Source: an uncultured Bacteroidales bacterium (GTDB lineage: Bacteria; Bacteroidota; Bacteroidia; Bacteroidales; Paludibacteraceae). Taken from it: a DNA stretch of 64,000 nt. Made by a program: the position numbers and the translations under genes. Below the pieces are notes generated by a model. That model had not been told where the DNA came from, searched no databases, and saw nothing but the letters and a program-made list of their open reading frames with translations. Each line of letters starts with the position of its first letter. Position 1 is the stretch's first letter. Location: positions 1 through 64,000 of the forward strand of contig CACZRD010000044.1 of the NCBI GenBank assembly GCA_902783545.1. Direction: 5' to 3'. Of this stretch, positions 26,201 to 33,905 are shown in pieces.

Positions 26201-26333
26201 TATAGCCTTCGGGACTTGCTCCGCTCTCTTCGGCAGTTACAAGCCTGTTGCTGTTAATCAGAATGCCATACGATGCTGCATGCGCAGAGCAGAGCAGCAA
26301 TGTACATACAAATGTCAAGATTGAGCGTTTCAT
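23265..26333 (-). CDS. Secreted BspA-like leucine-rich-repeat protein with sugar-binding-like modules
   Basis: This 1022-residue protein has a signal peptide (1-19, ending AHA). Two similar N-terminal modules each begin YGILIN/YGILVN and contain a glycine-rich surface segment with YIGxG. Between and after them are beta modules like SusE/SusF or CBM starch-binding domains, with YYLIGNSAEMGAWTLENAVPF and YSVVGTENLFSVAWN. A run of LRR_5 (BspA) repeats follows (about 590-840; for example SLTSVGDNTPFG, LRFINLPASVTSIG). The last 170 residues are a separate beta domain starting at LPLDTNWTFIMLPGVFG. No clear T9SS tail is seen. It is probably a surface adhesin binding glycans or host proteins. Confidence 0.8.
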   Translation of the reverse strand: MKRSILTFVCTLLLCSAHAASYGILINSNRLVTAEESGASPEGYTQYLAHVQLNALDTIRLIDITSGGTWMVDLDAASVSGFDGSATLGYLVCNTAGCYDCYIKLQYGADQLYIGNGTEGCSEGVEYTGSGSSGSSNANYYLIGNSAEMGAWTLENAVPFTESNDLSLNLPAGEYAFKILQQSRTWEGAMGYSNVGVNCSSGNIATDADDNIYVTMSAAGTIYVSVSYGMVCVTGDFDATSSTVHITTSITPENSGGYIYRTPEYESYTRGTTIQLEAYTNTGGWMFDRWSDNDSWDNPRSINLDKDTSVTAIFSPGEYGILVNDSLLFRGTFTERLEGSYVAQFLANVQMNAGDYFLVINLFHSDNSRWRPQLEEGGLSGNFTSQDGSIRCNTTGCYDMYIKIHYGQSDDVIYIGEGADCPPGDAISINGGQSSERIYSVVGTENLFSVAWNTEDTTTNMQLTGDGMYVYTLDSVTLIPEGDYQYKVIANHAWNIEEYPSVEEDDNYHITVEESGVYSVLFSFQPGLGCNATANYLHAVNNDAPAIIASGECAADGSSSVTWLLTGDSILTIGGNGAMTDYNEETVIAPWYEYKDAYHSVYIASGVTNVGNLAFQQSANLRYVDLASTVISLGNYCFYNCPALHSLTIPESLTSVGDNTPFGGNTTITSTVYNSHVFVRLPQDYTGEYTVEPGTTIIASDAFKGCNMLTSVVLPSSVTTLAGSSTFEECSALASVNIPDGVTTLGLYMFSGCSSLRFINLPASVTSIGSYCFGDCSSVDSLVCYATTPPEANGASFAGISETVPVYVPLASLEQYRAADGWSGFSNYHAIDDGSPSEPDVPEEYTLPLDTNWTFIMLPGVFGLNADDVTADGEIEWGIYNSEQRATGRTGWESSALAASLSASQAYIVRARNGSAILTIHVPEQAREKSATNLSLGYYEAGHEMNANWNFLGNPYPFAFDIMAALEAADIEAPISVWNGTGYSIYTPGIDAYVLEPFGAFFIQLPNGGPTIFPLSPEYITE

Positions 26334-26355
26334 ATTTTCAATGGTTAGGGTGTGG

Positions 26356-26363
26356 CAAAGATA
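26356..26363 (-). promoter_or_regulatory. Possible -7 element for the leucine-rich-repeat gene
   Basis: On the minus strand this reads TATCTTTG, a perfect TAnnTTTG element 22 bp before the ATG. No TTG box is found at the proper distance upstream, which would lie inside the wzz gene, so the promoter may be weak or regulated. Confidence 0.4.
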
Positions 26364-26369
26364 AATATT

Positions 26370-27356
26370 TTATTCTTGCGGAAGCACGAGTTGCAGCAGT
26401 TCGCGACGGCAGATGTACAGTAATACCAGCAGGGAGAGGATCACGGTAACAGCTATAGCCGTTGAGAGATGTTTAGGTCCCGCTTTCCCCATCGGCACAG
26501 ACACATTGTTCAGCGTTGTGAACAACTTGTGATTTTGCATCTGGGCTTCCAGGATAATTGCTTGGCGTTCAAACGAATAGCCTGCATCGCGAAGCATCGC
26601 GGCGCGCGTCGCGTCACCATCGCGTACAGCCTGGTCGTAACGTGTGTGCGTCAGAGCAATCTGATCCAGCAACTGCTTGTACATCAGTCTGCTCTTGTCC
26701 AAAAAGTTATTCGTCGTGAACTCATAAAGCGCATCAGATGTTGCCTGAGTGACCATGGCGGCAACAAGCGGATCTTGGGCATTGACGGACAGCGTTACCA
26801 GCTTGGTGCGATTATTTGTCTTGCAGCTGATGTTGCTCCGTGCCAACCCAATTGCCTCGGCAGCCGCTCCACGCGGATAGAACGGATCCAGAGCCGGAAG
26901 GTCTTCACCTGAGTTGTATCGTTTCTTGCCAAGCAACTTATGCTTGCATGTCGTCAGCCACGAATAGTGGTGCTGCGTCATTAGGTATTCGTAGTACGTC
27001 CCCTCAAAACTCTTGTCGGCCGTGGTGATATGAGTAGCGAGCACCCGACAGATGAATGCCGTTGACTTGATAACCTCATTGTAGTCCTCGGCCGCGATAG
27101 AGTAGGTCGATGGCGCAAGCCCCAGATCGTAGTTCTCGGGTCTGTTCAACGTAAATGGACGATTGATGTCGGTGGCACGCATCTCTTCCGTTGACAGCGA
27201 TGTGCTGCAGACGTAGTATGTGGGTGCATTGTATGTCATCACCAGCGTACATACGAATACCAAGGGTATGAACCAGTACAGGAATACACGTTTGGCTTTG
27301 ATGCGGGCACGCATGGCTGCCCGGTCGAATAGTTGCATTTCTTGTTGTTCTTGCAT
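26370..27356 (-). CDS. Wzz-like chain-length protein 2
   Basis: This 328-residue protein has one membrane helix near the N-terminus (about 24-43, VFLYWFIPLVFVCTLVM) and one near the C-terminus (about 300-318), with a mostly helical periplasmic part between. This is the polysaccharide co-polymerase layout. The C-terminal segment has the usual Pro-rich start (SVPMGKAGPKHLS). No tyrosine-kinase domain is attached. It regulates the length of Wzy polymer. It is the last gene of the capsule operon and is a relative of the Wzz at 39500, whose N-terminal helix reads RRVFYWLLPVTFVV. Confidence 0.82.
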   Translation of the reverse strand: MQEQQEMQLFDRAAMRARIKAKRVFLYWFIPLVFVCTLVMTYNAPTYYVCSTSLSTEEMRATDINRPFTLNRPENYDLGLAPSTYSIAAEDYNEVIKSTAFICRVLATHITTADKSFEGTYYEYLMTQHHYSWLTTCKHKLLGKKRYNSGEDLPALDPFYPRGAAAEAIGLARSNISCKTNNRTKLVTLSVNAQDPLVAAMVTQATSDALYEFTTNNFLDKSRLMYKQLLDQIALTHTRYDQAVRDGDATRAAMLRDAGYSFERQAIILEAQMQNHKLFTTLNNVSVPMGKAGPKHLSTAIAVTVILSLLVLLYICRRELLQLVLPQE

Positions 27357-27376
27357 AGTGCTATAATTGTCAGTGT

Positions 27377-29332
27377 TTATTTATCCAATTGTTCGTAGAT
27401 GGAGTTGCGGCTCTTGAACTCCGGCACGATCTTCTTCATCAGTTTGACGGACGGGAAAGTCATGCCTTTCTGTGCGGAGCGGATGAGCTCGTCGATGAGC
27501 GCTGACATGCTGTCATAGTCATTCTCGCGCACGTTGGCAATCATGATCTTCTTGTTCGATGTCGGCAGCGTACGCTCTTTCTGGTTCAGCAACTCTTCAT
27601 ATAGCTTCTCGCCCGGACGCAGACCGGTATATACAATCTCTATGTCCTTGCCGGGCTGGAATCCAGCCAGACGGATCATGTTCTTCGCCAGATCGGCAAT
27701 CTTCACCGGTGCGCCCATGTCGAAGCAGAATATCTCTCCGCCGTTGCCCAATGTCGAGGCTTCCAGCACCAGACACGATGCTTCGGGGATCGTCATGAAG
27801 TAACGGATGATATCCGGATGGGTTACCGTCACCGGTCCGCCGGCGGCAATCTGCTTCTTGAAGAATGGTACTACGCTTCCGTTGCTACCCAGCACGTTGC
27901 CGAAGCGGGTCGTGATGAACTTCGTCACGTTGTTGCCCTCGTCGGCAGACAGCTTGCGGAACAACGACTGCACGTAGATCTCGGCAATACGCTTCGATGC
28001 ACCCATGACGTTCGTCGGGTTGACGGCTTTGTCGGTAGATACCATCACAAACCGTTCCGCCTTGTACTCCACCGCCAGGTCGGCTACGTTCTTTGTCCCG
28101 AGTACGTTTGCCAGAATTGCCTGCGTGGGATACTCCTCCATGAGCGGCACATGTTTGTATGCTGCAGCGTGGAAGATGATCTGCGGATGATACTCCTCAA
28201 ACGCTTCGCGTAGCATGTCGCGATTGCGTACATCGGTGATCACGCGGGCGTAGTGGATACGCGGGAACAGTTTGTTCAGGTCGAGGCTCAGATCGTGAAG
28301 CGGTGACTCGGCAATCTCGGCGAGTACCACCAACCGCGGCTCGAACTTCGACACCTGACGCACAATCTCGCTACCGATAGAGCCGGCTGCACCGGTCACC
28401 ATCACTACCTTATCGGCAATGACCTGACGGACGTTGTCGGTGTTGATATGTATCTCCGGGCGCTCCAGCAGATCCTCCACCTTGATGGCTTCGATACTAC
28501 CGATCTTCTTCGTCATCTCTTCGTTCTCGTCCTCGCGGAAGTCGCTGAAGTACGGCGTGGTGAGGATGCGGATGTTGTTGTCAAGGAAGATTGCCAGATC
28601 TTTGCCCGGATTGATATGTTTCATCTTCAGCGGTGAGATGATGATATCTTGCACCTCTTTCGCGCGCAGCAGACGGATGATATGATCGTCCTTGGCGTAC
28701 ACCTTCAGTCCGAGCAACTCGTGCTTGACGTTGTCATCTGCATCGGCGATAAATCCTACAGGCCGGTACTGACTGTCCATGCTGGAGTTGAGCATCTTGG
28801 CTATGGCCAGTCCGGCGGACTTTGTGCCGTAGATCATCACAGGGCGCGTTCCCGGACCGTGGTGTGACATGTATTCAAAACTCAGTTTGATCGTCACCCT
28901 CCAGCACACAAGCAGCACGATGGATACAAACACATAGGTGTACAGCACGGAGTTCAGTAGGAAACTGTGCCCTGTCGTATAGCGGACGATGCTGTTGATG
29001 ATAGCCGGTGTTATGCCTGCTACGAATGCTGCTACGGTCACCTTGGTCGCATCTACGAATGTGGAGAAACGCAAGATGCCTGAATAGGTGTGGAACACCC
29101 AGAACGCCAAGGTCTGGAAGCACATCACTATGATGGCCTGCTGCCAGATAGGCAGAATGCCTTGAGTGACTTGCATGTGCACCAGGTTGTAACTGATCAG
29201 ATAACTGATTACGTATGCAATCAGTGCCAGCAGCATATCTATCAGCAGTACTCCCCACTTAGGCAGATATGTCAGGTTCGTGACGTGCGAAAATACGTCG
29301 GAACGCTGGATTTCGCTAAATTTTCTCTTCAT
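27377..29332 (-). CDS. Membrane UDP-GlcNAc 4,6-dehydratase, CapD/WbpM-like
   Basis: This 651-residue protein has four hydrophobic segments in the first 150 residues. A first Rossmann-like region follows (MIYGTKSAGL near 167), then the catalytic SDR domain with GAAGSIG (314-320), IFHAAAYKHVPLMEEYP, and STDKAVNPTNVMGASKR, the WbpM/FlaA1-type active-site segment. It removes water from UDP-GlcNAc to make UDP-4-keto-6-deoxy-HexNAc at the inner membrane. With the aminotransferase at 29953 and the sugar transferase at 29348 it would produce and load a 4-amino-4,6-dideoxy sugar, as WcfR and WcfS do in Bacteroides fragilis polysaccharide A. Confidence 0.9.
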   Translation of the reverse strand: MKRKFSEIQRSDVFSHVTNLTYLPKWGVLLIDMLLALIAYVISYLISYNLVHMQVTQGILPIWQQAIIVMCFQTLAFWVFHTYSGILRFSTFVDATKVTVAAFVAGITPAIINSIVRYTTGHSFLLNSVLYTYVFVSIVLLVCWRVTIKLSFEYMSHHGPGTRPVMIYGTKSAGLAIAKMLNSSMDSQYRPVGFIADADDNVKHELLGLKVYAKDDHIIRLLRAKEVQDIIISPLKMKHINPGKDLAIFLDNNIRILTTPYFSDFREDENEEMTKKIGSIEAIKVEDLLERPEIHINTDNVRQVIADKVVMVTGAAGSIGSEIVRQVSKFEPRLVVLAEIAESPLHDLSLDLNKLFPRIHYARVITDVRNRDMLREAFEEYHPQIIFHAAAYKHVPLMEEYPTQAILANVLGTKNVADLAVEYKAERFVMVSTDKAVNPTNVMGASKRIAEIYVQSLFRKLSADEGNNVTKFITTRFGNVLGSNGSVVPFFKKQIAAGGPVTVTHPDIIRYFMTIPEASCLVLEASTLGNGGEIFCFDMGAPVKIADLAKNMIRLAGFQPGKDIEIVYTGLRPGEKLYEELLNQKERTLPTSNKKIMIANVRENDYDSMSALIDELIRSAQKGMTFPSVKLMKKIVPEFKSRNSIYEQLDK

Positions 29333-29347
29333 TATGTAACTCTGTTA

Positions 29348-29956
29348 TTATTTGGTATCTTGTTTGTTGGGACGAACGATGTTGAAGAATGTCAGGAAGA
29401 TAATCTTCAGATATTCGCCTAATGTCTGATGCTCGATATAGCGCATGTTCAGCGCAATCTTTGCAGGTATAATATCCTCTATATATGTCTTGTCAGGATC
29501 ATCGGCTTGTGCTAATATACGATTTTCGTCAATATATTCGATAGAAGCATAGTCTGTAATACCCGGACGGATTTCCAACACGCGCTTTTGTTCGTCGGTA
29601 TAACAATCCACATAGCGGCGCACTTCAGGGCGCGGACCGACGAGCGACATATCGCCAATGAATACGTTCCATAATTGCGGAAGTTCATCGATCTTGTATT
29701 TCCTAATATAATAACCCGCGCGCGTGATGCGAGGATCACGTTCGCCGACAGTAATCAGGCTCATCTTATCAGCCCCGACGCGCATGGAGCGGAACTTAAG
29801 CAAGCCGAAATCTATGCCACCTCTGCCAACGCGTTGCTGACGGTAGAATACCGGTCCCGGATCGTCAAGCACAATCCATAGACTCACAATCAACCATATC
29901 GGCATTAGGAGTAGTAACCCGATGAGACTGAATAGTATGTCGCAAAGTCGAATCAT
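29348..29956 (-). CDS. Initiating phosphoglycosyl transferase, PglC/WcfS type
   Basis: This 202-residue protein has one hydrophobic N-terminal segment (5-28) that forms the re-entrant membrane hairpin of small phosphoglycosyl transferases. YRQQRVGRGG, LLKFRSM, DELPQLWNVFIGDMSLVGPR and the Asp-Glu pair are the known core motifs. It moves a sugar phosphate from UDP-sugar to undecaprenyl phosphate, starting the capsule repeat unit. It overlaps the aminotransferase gene by 4 bp. The likely substrate is the UDP-diamino/amino-deoxy sugar made by its neighbours. Confidence 0.92.
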   Translation of the reverse strand: MIRLCDILFSLIGLLLLMPIWLIVSLWIVLDDPGPVFYRQQRVGRGGIDFGLLKFRSMRVGADKMSLITVGERDPRITRAGYYIRKYKIDELPQLWNVFIGDMSLVGPRPEVRRYVDCYTDEQKRVLEIRPGITDYASIEYIDENRILAQADDPDKTYIEDIIPAKIALNMRYIEHQTLGEYLKIIFLTFFNIVRPNKQDTK

Positions 29957-31161
29957 CTGTGTGCTAGAATATCTGTAAACTGTTCGATGATATAATCTAC
30001 TTCCTCATCCGTGAGCCGCGTATGTAGCGGCAGCGTGATCTCGTTCGCAAAGTGTGCGTATGCATTCGGGAAGTTTGCAATATCGAATCCGAGATTCTTG
30101 TAGGCTGTCATCATCGGCAGCGGTTTGTAATGCACGTTGGTGGCAATCCCGCGTTCAGCCATTGCAACGATAATAGCCTGTCGTTGTTCCGGAGAGGCAT
30201 TCGGGATACGCGTGATATACAAGTGTCCGCTGGAGATATGATCGTCCGAATAGTGGTTGAGCACTTCCACGCCGAGTGGCTTGAATGCTGCATCGTAGCG
30301 CTCGATAATCTCACGACGGCGAGCCAAAAGTGCCGGGTAGCGCTTTAGTTGTACGAGCCCTAATGCAGCCATTATGTCGGTCATGTTGCATTTGTACCAG
30401 GGGCCTACAATATCGTATTCCCATGCGCCAAGTTGTGTCTTGGCGAGCGCGTCTTTCGATTGCCCGTGCAGAGAAAGCAGTTGTACTTGATGGTATAGTG
30501 CCTCGTTGTCTATGCCGGGGATGTTCCGCCAAGTGAGTGCACCTCCCTCTGCCGTCGTGAAGTTCTTTACTGCATGAAAACTGAACGAACTGAAGTCTGC
30601 AATGGAACCGACCATTTTCCCGTGCCACGATGCACCAAATGCATGTGCAGCATCCGCGCAGATAGCAATACGTCCAATGGCATGCTGCAAATCGGTGGCC
30701 GGATGGAACAATGCACGTTTGCGCTCAACAATATCGAACAGTCGCGCATAGTCGCAAGGAATACCGGCTAAATCAACGGGAATGATTGCTTTCGTGTGTT
30801 CCGTGATGGCGGCCTCTACAGCGTCATAATCCATCTCCAGACTATTCTTTTGAATATCTACAAAGACAATGGTTGCTCCTACATGCCATACAACAGACGC
30901 TGAGGCTGTATAGGTATATGCAGGAACAATGACTTCGTCTCCGGCTCCGATTCCCAACAGCCGCAGAGCCATCTCGGCACATGCCGTTTGCGAATTGAGA
31001 CATACGGCGCGTTCTGTGCCGACGTATGTCGCTATCTGACGCTCCAGTTCTTTTGTCCGTGGACCGGTAGTAATCCAACCGGAAAGGATGGCATCTCTTA
31101 CTTCGTTAACCTCTGCCTCTGTCATGTCTGGAGGCGAGAAAGGAATATTAAAGCGTTTCAT
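29953..31161 (-). CDS. DegT/DnrJ-type sugar aminotransferase
   Basis: This 402-residue PLP enzyme has the Lys that forms the internal aldimine in SFHAVKNFTTAEGG, preceded by CADAAHAFGASW, where the Asp binds the pyridine nitrogen. It would aminate the 4-keto group of the CapD product with glutamate as donor, giving a UDP-4-amino-4,6-dideoxy sugar. Gene order (aminotransferase then initiating transferase) is the same as wcfR-wcfS. The stop overlaps the start of the transferase gene (4 bp). Confidence 0.92.
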   Translation of the reverse strand: MKRFNIPFSPPDMTEAEVNEVRDAILSGWITTGPRTKELERQIATYVGTERAVCLNSQTACAEMALRLLGIGAGDEVIVPAYTYTASASVVWHVGATIVFVDIQKNSLEMDYDAVEAAITEHTKAIIPVDLAGIPCDYARLFDIVERKRALFHPATDLQHAIGRIAICADAAHAFGASWHGKMVGSIADFSSFSFHAVKNFTTAEGGALTWRNIPGIDNEALYHQVQLLSLHGQSKDALAKTQLGAWEYDIVGPWYKCNMTDIMAALGLVQLKRYPALLARRREIIERYDAAFKPLGVEVLNHYSDDHISSGHLYITRIPNASPEQRQAIIVAMAERGIATNVHYKPLPMMTAYKNLGFDIANFPNAYAHFANEITLPLHTRLTDEEVDYIIEQFTDILAHR

Positions 31162-31166
31162 ATGTC

Positions 31167-32165
31167 TTATCTGTTATTATTTACGTTAAACGGGCGGTGT
31201 AGTAGTAACTTAAAAATACCTCTTAAATATCCTGTCCCATAACTGATATGCATACCGTTGAATACAATGGGAAGATATGGATTTTTATATTTAATACTAA
31301 CGATACAAAGCAATAATAGGTATAGTGTTATACATGATAAATATATCCAACAAAAAACAGTATTAATAATAGCCAAAGGTAATCCGATAACCAAGCCAAG
31401 AACAAATGCGACCGGCACAAATTGACGAATGGTTGCCGGGTGCTTGATTTTCTTGTTACCTAATGGCTTGAAGAGACCATATTGATAAAACATCTTACAT
31501 GTTTTGGTGATGCTGTCTCGCACATAGTACGTGATACTAATTCCCGGAACAAGATATATCTTTCCGCCATGTTGAAGCGTGCGTGCATTAAATTCGTCAT
31601 CTTGATTGCGTGTCATCTCTTCATCGAATAGACCGACTTTATCAAATAACTCTTTGTGCCAAAATCCGAAAGGAACGGTGTCCGTGGATATGGGCTGCTC
31701 AATAGTAGCCGTCCTGAATGTGCTGTTACCTACTCCTAACGGATGGCTGCATGCGATAGCAATAGCTTTGGCTTTCAGGCTATCATTGGCGGGTCTCGTA
31801 TCACATGCACTTCCAACATTGACTGCATCCGGCAGTGCTTGAATATAGTGTAACAACGTGCTTACGTAATTAGCCGGGAATAGTGAGTGTGCATCAATCC
31901 GGCATATATATTCGCCTTGTGCTGCCCGAATACCTATATTCATGGCGTAAGGAGCTGTGCGATGAGGATTATCCAACAGATGTATATTGGCGTATTTCCC
32001 TATAAGTGGTTGCAATAGTGTTCGTGTCTTGTCAGTGCTCATTCCATCTACAATCAACAACTCCCATTGCGATTCAGGGAGATCTTGATGCAGAATAGAT
32101 TGAACACACGATTCAATAAAACGCTCTTCGTTATAGCAGGGACATATGATGCTAACTAAAATCAT
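31167..32165 (-). CDS. Glycosyltransferase family 2, membrane-anchored
   Basis: This 332-residue enzyme has a GT-A fold with ISIICPCYNEERFIESCV-type N-terminus (here VSIICPCYNEE), DGMSTDKTR, the metal-binding RIDAHS and the acceptor motif QDDEFNAR. Two hydrophobic segments (about 235-290) anchor it to the inner membrane, as in ExoA-like enzymes. It adds one sugar to the lipid-linked capsule unit. It begins with a 4-bp overlap with the acetyltransferase gene that precedes it in the operon. The region is more AT-rich than the genes around it. Confidence 0.85.
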   Translation of the reverse strand: MILVSIICPCYNEERFIESCVQSILHQDLPESQWELLIVDGMSTDKTRTLLQPLIGKYANIHLLDNPHRTAPYAMNIGIRAAQGEYICRIDAHSLFPANYVSTLLHYIQALPDAVNVGSACDTRPANDSLKAKAIAIACSHPLGVGNSTFRTATIEQPISTDTVPFGFWHKELFDKVGLFDEEMTRNQDDEFNARTLQHGGKIYLVPGISITYYVRDSITKTCKMFYQYGLFKPLGNKKIKHPATIRQFVPVAFVLGLVIGLPLAIINTVFCWIYLSCITLYLLLLCIVSIKYKNPYLPIVFNGMHISYGTGYLRGIFKLLLHRPFNVNNNR

Positions 32166-32674
32166 AGGGCTTTAATCCATTTAGCGGGTGTACCGGCGTA
32201 TAAGCTATGTATATGTTGTTCCATTTTAGGTGTGACGCACGAGTTGGCTGCGATAACAGACTGCTTTGGAATATAGCTTCCGGCCGTAATGGTTACATTA
32301 GACGCAATCCAAGATCCACTGCCGATATGAACATCGTTCTTTGAGGATGGAAGGTGGTTAAATGCTGTGCCGTCAAACTGGTGATTGCCGGCTGATATGA
32401 CTACCGACGGACCGAACAACACGTTGTCCTCAATGGTGATCTTCCCGTTGGATATAACGTAACAGAAATTAGCCAGATACACATGATCTCCAACAATCAT
32501 ATCATCCAATCCGTTCAGGATTACAGAGTGGCATACCTGAAAGTTCTTGCCGCAACGTTGCATGCACAAACTGTATAACCATCCCCTGAAACGCATCAGC
32601 ACAGGCACGTCCGGTAAGAAATAACACACCGTCCGTACCAGCCAGGAATAGATCAATATCAACTTATGTGTCAT
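32162..32674 (-). CDS. Hexapeptide-repeat acetyltransferase
   Basis: This 170-residue left-handed beta-helix protein contains ITIEDNVLFGPSVVISAGNH, with the catalytic-type His, and SVIAANSCVTP in the closing coil. It probably O-acetylates a sugar of the capsule unit using acetyl-CoA. Both ends overlap neighbouring genes by 4 bp, so it is translated as part of the operon. The N-terminal 40 residues are hydrophobic and basic. Confidence 0.78.
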   Translation of the reverse strand: MTHKLILIYSWLVRTVCYFLPDVPVLMRFRGWLYSLCMQRCGKNFQVCHSVILNGLDDMIVGDHVYLANFCYVISNGKITIEDNVLFGPSVVISAGNHQFDGTAFNHLPSSKNDVHIGSGSWIASNVTITAGSYIPKQSVIAANSCVTPKMEQHIHSLYAGTPAKWIKAL

Positions 32675-33897
32675 AATGATTGTATTTTTTCGATAAGTTG
32701 GTTAACATCTGCCTTCGCCTTATAATCTCCCCAGAACTGCTGTAGTACCCATTCGCGTTTGTCAACATTGCCGTTGGCTGCTTGCTTGGATAGCTCCTTT
32801 GTTAATTCGTCAAACGTATAAACGCGTTTCCCCGGAGTGTATTCGTCATAATCGAAAGCTAACTCATCGGCATGGGCGCGGTAATCCTCAATATCAAATG
32901 GGAATAGGATGACACGCTTGCCTTCCATCAGCAGATAGTCGTAATATATTGACGAGTAGTCCGTTATAAGCGTCTGGGTAAACGGCAATATTGGGTATAT
33001 ATCTTGCGATTTGTCAAGGAACAGAATGTGTTTGTATGTACCTTGCTTATGTGCCATCTTGACTGCCGGGTGCAATTTGACCACAAACAGACTGTTCTGT
33101 TCGCTCATCAGCCGGTCAACCTGTTCAAAATCAATGCCGGCTGCCGTAAGGAAAGTATCTTTCAGGTTGATGCGCCATGTCGGCATATAGATATACACGT
33201 GATTGTACCGCTTCAGCGTTTGGATGGTCTCTATGGTTTGGGCATCTTCGGTGTGTTGAATCTGTTGCTCAATCTGATCGCTTGGTTGCATCAGGAATGC
33301 GCACCGTGGATACATACCTTCGTAAATGATGCCGTCCGGTAACTCGAACATATGCTGGAAATGCCTGTTCATCAGCGGAGAGGTGGACAGGAATAAATCA
33401 ATGTGCTCGTACATATGTGGCAGCAGAAAGTGTGTCAACCATGATGGCATGGATTTGCTGACGGACTTTGAGCCTTTCTTAATCCCTACACCGTGCCACA
33501 GATTGATCTTCTTTGCTCCACCGCTGGTGAAGAAGTTGATGTCTTTACTGTGGTACGTAAACACGTAGTATTTGGCTGTCAAACAATATCTCAATCCTTT
33601 CAAACTGTATTTGTATGCACTATTCATACCACGATTGGCAATGGCCTCTGCCTCGCTGCGCGAACCGGCAATCCAACATGCGTCAATATCCCGATGTGCC
33701 AGGGTGGCTATGTATAGGTACTTCGCATTGTCCGCAAAACCTACGTTCGTGCCAAACACCCAGCGCTTCTGTTTGCGGGGTATTAAGAATGAAATAGCAT
33801 AGAGGATATATCCGAACGTCAGTTCGAAAGCACGACCGAGCACTTCACCCCACGAGCGGGCGAACACCAGTTGCCTGAAGTGTTGGATTCTGGACAT
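32671..33897 (-). CDS. CDP-glycerol/ribitol phosphotransferase, TagF/TarL-like
   Basis: This 408-residue member of the CDP-glycerol glycerophosphotransferase family has INLWHGVGIKKGS, with the conserved His-Gly, then YIYMPTWR, FVVKLHP and LITDYSSIYYDYLL, the typical C-terminal signature. It transfers polyol phosphate from CDP-glycerol or CDP-ribitol to a glycan. The neighbouring gene at 33906 encodes a CDP-ribitol-synthesis-like fusion, so ribitol phosphate is the more likely donor group. A peripheral membrane protein is expected. This implies a teichoic-acid-like bond in a Gram-negative capsule. Confidence 0.88.
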   Translation of the reverse strand: MSRIQHFRQLVFARSWGEVLGRAFELTFGYILYAISFLIPRKQKRWVFGTNVGFADNAKYLYIATLAHRDIDACWIAGSRSEAEAIANRGMNSAYKYSLKGLRYCLTAKYYVFTYHSKDINFFTSGGAKKINLWHGVGIKKGSKSVSKSMPSWLTHFLLPHMYEHIDLFLSTSPLMNRHFQHMFELPDGIIYEGMYPRCAFLMQPSDQIEQQIQHTEDAQTIETIQTLKRYNHVYIYMPTWRINLKDTFLTAAGIDFEQVDRLMSEQNSLFVVKLHPAVKMAHKQGTYKHILFLDKSQDIYPILPFTQTLITDYSSIYYDYLLMEGKRVILFPFDIEDYRAHADELAFDYDEYTPGKRVYTFDELTKELSKQAANGNVDKREWVLQQFWGDYKAKADVNQLIEKIQSL

Positions 33898-33905
33898 ATC
33901 TGTTC